The notes under the pieces are model-generated. The model searched no databases. It saw nothing but the letters and a program-made list of their open reading frames with translations, and was not told the DNA's origin. A stretch of 64,000 nucleotides of DNA from positions 468,871 through 532,870 of the forward strand of contig NMRB01000044.1 in assembly GCA_002633025.1 (NCBI GenBank), written 5' to 3'. This document shows positions 57,469-64,000 of this stretch, in pieces. The position numbers were made by a program, and so were the translations under genes. The stretch comes from Notospermus geniculatus (lineage: Eukaryota > Nemertea > Pilidiophora > Heteronemertea > Lineidae). How positions within the stretch are numbered: the stretch's first letter is position 1; the number at the start of each line of letters is the position of its first letter.

Positions 57469-60400
57469 CTGAAGAAGGTATAACATTGAATTAGAACACA
57501 TACTATGGTGTTACTTTTATACTATAAAGAGCTGGAAGTTGGATACCTGTGAAATTGTACATAAAAAGCAATGAGGGGAAAAGAACAGTGATCATTCCTG
57601 TGAGACTACATTATATAAAGTGTGTCAAGTTAAAAAGCAGGTATTATGTGTCTCCTGAAAATGCTTTCCCCCCAACGCAATGAAGGATGTCCCCACAAGG
57701 CAACAAATGCCTGAAGATAAAATTCACAGAGGCCCCATCAATGTCCATCAGATTCATTCTCATAATTGGCTCCACAATTATAGGCCATGCATATCAGATT
57801 TACTTCATACAAAATTTGCAAAGTTCAGCCCATTTTATCATATTTCATCATGCTTCAGTCATGATATAAGTTCTGACAGAGTCCAATAGCTGGATAGCAG
57901 AGAAAGTGCATGTGCTGAGTGCAGAACTAATGAAAATCACTCGTGAAGAAATCAAATCATGAGACATCACTCTGAAAAAGCAATCAATGCAGCCAACAAT
58001 GGCTTCATGTCCACAAACATGTGTGCGCTAAGAAGGCAGAGAAGAAGTTTGAGAGTTAAAGAAGGCAAAGAGAAGAATGAATAACTCGACTTTAGTGTGA
58101 AGCGAATCAGTATTGAAGCAAGAGTAGAGCAAGAGTAGCATTGTAAAGATAAAGTGAAGAATAAAAAGTGTCTTAAAAGAGTTCGAGAAAAGAGAGAAGA
58201 GCTGAGAAAAAGAGAACCAATGATGATAAGACCGAAGACTGAAAAAAGTGAAAGGGAGAAAAAAATGTTGTGATGATTGGATAGCTTAGAAAGAAGAAGT
58301 ATAGGGGAGGTCTAGCCTTGGAACATTGAGAAATATTTGTTGAGTAAGCACACAAGGTTTTTACATTGGCTTCATATAGACGTAATGAGGGAATCGAACT
58401 TGTGTACAACATTTATCATTGTTCTGGTCAAACATCTGGGGGACAAGATTTTTAAAAGGAGATCACGCCGGGATTACAAAAACTGCATCAGAGAATTATT
58501 CGGAATAACAATCTGGAAAATTTGTAGTGTGTTTCTGTACTTAGGAGATACTAAAAATTTGTCAGGTGATATAGTGTGAGCTATAGCGGTGAGAATTAAG
58601 TGAGTGAGTGAGTAGGGTGAGTAAAAAAGTTGGAGTAAGATCGAAGTGTTTTAGAAGCTCTTCACTCTAGTGAGTAGACATTTCGATGTTTAGAAAAGTA
58701 AGTAGTGTAAAGTGTGTTAGGAGTGGTAGAAGAGATGAGGTGTATTCAGAGGGTGAATCACACTGTCAAGTAATGCAACTCCTTCGTGATCTTAGAATTT
58801 ACATCAGCATTGGCAAATCATCTGTTGGGCAAATTCACGAACAAATGCATTCAGAATTGGCCCACCAGACGATCCACAAGGCCAGTTCCAGGCCTTTCGA
58901 TGAAAATTTCCAAGCTGTGGGAAAAAGTGCAATGTGATGTGCATAGTGTGTATGAGGAGCAATTCTAAGTTATATGCATGGCTACTGAACTACAACAAAT
59001 TCACTACTGAAGCATATTCACCAAGTACCGAGCTACGTAGATCAGAAGAACCATCTGTTCAGGCTTAATAGTAACCACATATGTCTTTAAAAACCTTGTC
59101 CACAGCCCGTGCTCTTCTGAGCACCAGTGTCCAAAACGATCCCGGTGACCAAACACCACCTCATCAGAGGTACACCTCTTTTTCAATTACCGGTACTTCT
59201 TTCAGATGATCCCGCGTACCTCATCTGGGACAAACCAGGTACTAAGTGGATTTCTGTATTTGTGTTCTACAACAACTAGCATCAAAAAATGCTGCTAAAC
59301 CAACACTATGTAGCATGGCATAAATGCCGGCATCTAAAAACTCAGGCAGCTAAAAGCAAAAGCAGCACACCGAAACCCCAAGCTTTACACTTAAGCTAAA
59401 CAATTGACACTTATACCATGAGTTGAAACAATTACATAAATACTGAAGTTCAACTTAAATGAATAGAATTTTTCACATATCTAAAAGTAAAGTTGATTTA
59501 TTGAGGTATGATTTGCAGTAATCAACTGACTAATACTCAAGTGGCCAGAAGCTCACATTGAGATATGTATTTACACATTTTGATTGGCATTAAAATACCC
59601 GTAGTCACAAGAAAACCACCCATCTACAAACTACCCGTCACAAAGAACCAAATCAAATTTTCTACCATCTTCTACGAATAGTATCATTATGTGACATATT
59701 ACCAGTGCAAAAGAGCGACTATTTGTTACTATTAGGGAAGCACACGAAAACAACTGGCTACATGTAAGAAAAGTGCATCAGATCTACGATTAATACGAAA
59801 GCATTACTGTGTTTCTAATGGAAAAGTTTGAAGAATGAAAAGCTTGGAGCATTCTTCAATGGAAGCTTTACTTGACTTAAATCTAGACTTCGAAATGAGT
59901 GATGAAAATCATCAATTACTATTGCTTTAACAACTTGACGCAGAGTAGAACACTTCACTTTTGGCGGATGTATATCACACTTGAAGCTGGTCACCAATTT
60001 TCTCATGCAATGCATTATGTAATGACGATGTCATTTATAAGTTATATCCACAAACAAGATGATCCCACACCTGATTTATTTGAAGTCAGGCTTTAAGACT
60101 TAAACCTCAAAACTGCATTAACGAAGAAACGGCATGATAAATCATTGAAATGAAGCTCCAAATGCAAGATAATGATGAAAGTATATACTGTACAACAGAG
60201 TTACTACACCACAGTCATGTCACATGCATTACATCTAAAGATATAAGATATAGATTCTTTGGGAATTGTTTTTTTACAACAAAGAGACTAAGGGAGATTC
60301 TAAAGGAAAAGATTCCAACCACCAGAAAAAGACATCACAAAAGACAGTGGGGCGTTTTATTTGAGGCAAAAATTGGCAAGTTCAAACCATTTTGAAGGCT

Positions 60401-60756
60401 TACTTTGATCTGTTTCGATTCATAATTTTCCACAACGTTCCATAGTTGCAATACGCAAATTACCTTGATTTGGTCTGTCTACATACACTATTATGAGACA
60501 TGATTCAATCTAACAGTTCCAAATTTTCAGATACTGAGAGGAATTCTGACTCCGCAATATGGCTGCCGCAGCCCAAGAAGATAGATTGAATAATTAAAAC
60601 TTGATTACGAAATACGATTATAAGGCAACATAAAGGTCATCCATCCATGTTGACCAAGCAAACAACAAACTTATTACAGTCAGCTCTGGTAAACCAGTAT
60701 ACTTAAGGCTCTAGTCTACCATGTCAAAACGAAACTGTGTTTATGCTAATTTTTTA
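57469..60756 (-). other. Intron of the Fat-like gene or intergenic DNA
   Basis: 3.3 kb with no supported exon. It contains purine-rich stretches (58020-58300) and gtgagtga repeats (58595-58625). No cadherin-like exon was found on the minus strand. Confidence 0.5.
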
Positions 60757-61062
60757 GCTCACTGGGGTGAGCTATTACGATGGTGCAGCGTCCGTCGTCC
60801 GTCGTCGTCGTCGTCCGTCGTCGTCGTCGTTGTCCGTTAGCAGGGCACGTTTCGTAACCGCTGGAGCTATTGATCTGAAACTTGGTACATATATACCCCT
60901 AGGTCAGATGACCCACGACACCAAGTTTCGGTCCGATTCGACTCTCAGTTTGGCCACCAGGTGGCAGAAACCAAAAACACAAAAAGTACAATAACTCCTG
61001 AACTAATGACTAGATCATCTTCAAATTTTTATCATAGGTGTAGCTAATAAGGATACATAACA
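60757..61062 (+). mobile_element. Partial element related to 19275-20190
   Basis: Starts agctcactggggtgagctat, with a cgtcgtc microsatellite (60786-60838). It continues as the reverse complement of the right part of the copy 1 insertion, including tggccaccaggtggcagaaa. Ends abruptly at the N. Confidence 0.75.
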
Positions 61063-61063
61063 N
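61063..61063. other. Single-N contig join between two haplotypes
   Basis: The ~115 bp before the element (60632-60746) recurs right after the N (61064-61180) with one or two changes. One side has the element and the other does not. Confidence 0.8.
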
Positions 61064-61821
61064 GTCATCCATCCATGTTGACCAAGCAAACAACAAACTT
61101 ATTACAGTCAGCTCTAGTAAACCAGTATACTTAAGGCTCTAGTCTACCATGTCAAAACGAAACTGTGTTTATGCTCATTTTTTTCTGATTTGCACCAAAG
61201 GAACTCATGCCATAAAACTACTAGCACTACTCTGAGCATATCAGTTCTAGAAGACTCAAAATGCTAGTCTACATTCAGAAATACAATATACTGTATTTAC
61301 AATTTTGGTGTTGTGTGTTTGTTAACAAAACAAAAGTGCTGCAGATTATACTTCTCCATCAAATTAAATAATGCATAAAAGAAAGCAATATTTTAATATT
61401 GTGTAAAAGTGTCATTTTTTGTTTTTGTTTTTGTGATATGGTTCATATAGTTAGCTTTCCATGTAGTGATAAGAAGGGTAGAAACACCATAAATGATAAA
61501 ATGACCACAACAATGGGTATCAGCTTGCACATATAATCAAGGACGACAACATATTGGTCGGTGAGAGGTTATTACGATAAGTGAGGGATTCCAATCCATG
61601 GTATGTAGTGTCAAGGTCACAGAAAGGTCAAAGGTCAAGGTCAGCATGTCTCAGGATAACGACCTACATTCAAACCAAAACATATTGTAAAATGGATCAC
61701 ACTTGTTCAGTTTTCATGGAAAAAACAGCAACATTCTCTATTAAGAAATGGTCGTTAGAAAATCTCATATCATCACCAACACAAGGGATTTTCTTTTTTC
61801 CTTTCCTTATGACATTTTGAC

Positions 61822-62381
61822 CTTGGTCTTCAACCATTCCCACAATGCAGAAGGACTCCAGAGGACAGGCAATAGTAAGGCATGCAACTGCTAGACCTGC
61901 CGAGGCTGGGTCTTGACTTACAAAGAACATTGGGCCTTTGATATTCCCTTGATCATCCACCTTTAGTACAGACAGTTGAAAGTGGGGATCGAAAAAGTTA
62001 GACTGGTTAATAACAATGTAAATAATTGTGACAAAATGTGAAATGACTGAACGAGAGAACTAAAGATATCACTACTGGTGGCTTTATTCCTGGTTCAAAC
62101 TCCAGATGGTGTTGTAGAGCTGGAGATGTGGATGATCCTCAAAAGCAGATACAACACTTGGAGCGTGAACCAGCCACTTTTAAACGAGACGCAAATGATG
62201 TCATCAGTTGTCCCTGAGTGTGTTTTAGGATAGAGGAAAACACTGCCAACAACATGAACTGATGTGTACGCCAGTTTCTTACGGTGATTGCCGAGAACTT
62301 GCTGCTCGGAGTGCGTGACGTAGTACCTTGACATGCAGCTTGAGTTGACAGTGATTCACAACAGGGACCACACTGTGACAT
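61822..62381 (-). CDS. Possible first two exons of an unknown gene
   Basis: The ATG at 62381 opens 33 codons (MSQCGPCCESLSTQAACQ..., ending FSAIT) to ACC|gtaaga at 62283. In the same phase, after the acceptor gtctgtactaaag at 61961, follows VDDQGNIKGPMFFVSQD and further to a weak donor near 61822. The ITVDDQGNI join is WD-repeat-like, but this is thin. Downstream exons not found. Confidence 0.2.
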
Positions 62382-62470
62382 CTGTTTGCGTACAACAACA
62401 GTAGCCCTTATCGAAAATGCAAGAGGGGAAGTAACTTAGTTACCCTTAGTGATACATGGCAACAAATCTA

Positions 62471-62513
62471 GTTGCTACTGAGCAACGGCAACAGAGAATG
62501 TTGCCATGGTAAC
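62471..62513. promoter_or_regulatory. X-box (RFX-type) palindromes
   Basis: gttgccatggtaac (62500-62513) is a full match to the X-box consensus with a 2-bp spacer. A second near-match, gttgctactgagcaac, sits at 62471-62486. RFX factors act at such sites in promoters of ciliary genes. Confidence 0.4.
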
Positions 62514-64000
62514 TATGATTAACAAGCAGGGGATAGCTGCACGCAGTCTGGCGCTGCTGGTGTATGCGCAATAATGAACGAGTCTTCATTATTGATATGG
62601 AGTTCGCACTGCGCCTTCCAGGGTTATAGCAGGGTGAGGGGCACACTTTTTTGGATTGCATGATGTAGCTCTGGCAGAGGTTGCATGGATGTGATTGTTA
62701 TATCTGTTAATTGAACCAGAAGTAAGTTATCAGCATTGGATATGTTCAAATCAAACATTCTCGTAAGCTTCTTGCTTATTCTGTGATTATTTTCCTCATT
62801 TTCATGTGAAATACATGGGTGAGGTTGCTTTATTTGATTGACACACATCATTTTCTCTGATTGATAAACTGTTCAAAACATACAACACGAACACATCCAC
62901 CAACCTCGGCAACCAGGAGCTGCCACCAAATATTTGACAGGATCAACTCCTTCATGCTTGATTAGTAAGTGAATTGTAGCCAGGGTGCGCTGGGTGTCAG
63001 AGCTGCGCGACTATTTACATCCTGATGTGCAACTTAAAGTTTGTTGTAGATTGAGAACCAAACTGATTACGATTCAAATAAAACTTATTCATTTCAGTAA
63101 CATCAATAGTTCATCGAGCAAAATCTACACATCAAGAATACTCTTGTATAGTAGAGAAGAGTATGTTTCTAACACTCACTAACCTATTTACACTGATATA
63201 GGTAATCATGCATGAATGTAGAATTCACTTCCTACATGACGTTTGTAGAAATCTGAGATTTCTTAGAAAAGAAAACAACTTGAGCATATAAATACCCAGA
63301 TTTCCACATCTTTTGACAGTGTTGGACCCCATCATGATACAGGAGTGATAGCACTGAATTTGCCCACATGTAATGCTGCATCCCCATTGCATAAGATATC
63401 ACTGTGATTTTCCATTTGATTTATGGTTAAAGCATGTTTACTGCCTTGCTCACGATATAAAGCAGTTCCTCACAATCCCCATTTGACCACACCACCACAT
63501 GATGCCAGTCACCCACACTCCAAGCATAACCCTCAGCAAAGCTGTCAACCTAAGTTCAGAATTGTAACACCAGCCTCTGACACCTCCCAAACGTCTAAAA
63601 CATTTGGCCCTTTCCTTTCCCCATGCACTTTTGCGAAACCAGTATTGACCTATTGAGAAGCGTTGCAGCATCCCAGCTATCATTTTTTTGCAAAACTGAA
63701 CCATGCATGTGGAGAAACTACAATAGGATCAAGAGTATTGGTGTTGGGGAAGATATGGACAGGACATGTCATTGAGTGTCATCAAGGCATTTGTTCATGT
63801 ACAGCAAAAGAAGTCTTGTCTAACTGTACTCCTCAAAAGAAAAACAATGTAAATCACAAAAGAATTAGTTCATACAAACACAAAAGTAATGTTTGCCATT
63901 TTCCGAGTCCGAAGTTTCCCAAACTTCCGGATTTTACTACATTGCTTTTCCGAGAGGTAATGTAAAAATAGAGTGTTTTGTCCACGTGATATCAAAAATA
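62514..64000. other. Right-end DNA, nothing supported
   Basis: A small hairpin (caataatgaa / ttcattattg, 62570-62595) and otherwise AT-rich DNA with only short random frames. Confidence 0.4.

Noticed and set aside
57469-57501. ATG at 57501 as start of the Fat-like protein
   Set aside because: It lies in the intron upstream of a strong acceptor, and the exon begins in the middle of a cadherin repeat.
58020-58320. Purine-rich stretch as a coding region
   Set aside because: Low complexity, no conserved frame.
1-64000. CRISPR array, operons or bacterial genes
   Set aside because: GT-AG introns, SINE and MITEs show animal DNA; no regularly spaced direct repeats with unique spacers were seen.

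Overview
This window is from an intron-rich animal nuclear genome. The last nine coding exons of a Fat-like giant protocadherin lie on the minus strand, split by classic GT-AG introns. The rest is packed with short inverted-repeat elements, a tRNA-derived SINE, repeated tacatgta/gtaggcctac words and single-N contig joins. A marine invertebrate (echinoderm, hemichordate, amphioxus or lophotrochozoan) fits this style best, but I cannot fix the taxon from sequence alone.

Left part (1-35398): a tandem array of minus-strand two-exon genes that I do not recognise as a known family. Each unit has a roughly 103-residue exon encoding a PAN/apple-like domain, then a 0.9-1.8 kb intron, then one long exon (about 348 codons) encoding a conserved C-terminal region of unknown fold. 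The splice phases agree (0/0), so I read them as single genes. Five units are visible and a sixth starts at the left edge. Only gene 2 is open through both exons; the others carry a stop, a frameshift or a truncation. A block of about 15 kb (5563-20740) is repeated in direct order at 20741-35398, with a clean junction and many element-insertion differences between copies.

The same block carries a plus-strand locus of eight mutually homologous ~80-117-nt exons with strong splice sites but broken reading frames (12240-14480 and 27662-29862). It also holds a TATA-driven signal-peptide exon that survives only in copy 2, a later exon with internal repeats, a stack of foldback elements, a tRNA-like SINE, YY1-like tandem repeats, and a short candidate first coding exon near each right end.

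Middle (35399-41696): mostly unique DNA with two MITEs, probably including the long 3' UTR of the Fat-like gene.

Right part (41697-57468): the Fat-like gene. In order it encodes the last cadherin repeat, EGF, EGF, laminin G, four EGFs, a transmembrane helix and a cytoplasmic tail ending in the PDZ-binding motif HTQV. It visibly encodes 1201 residues, and the 5' exons lie beyond the window. Its last intron (9.2 kb) holds a 301-bp tandem-repeat element and decayed coding-like sequence. From 57469 to 64000 lies intronic or intergenic DNA with a transposable element, a haplotype-style contig join at 61063 and a possible small promoter with an RFX X-box.
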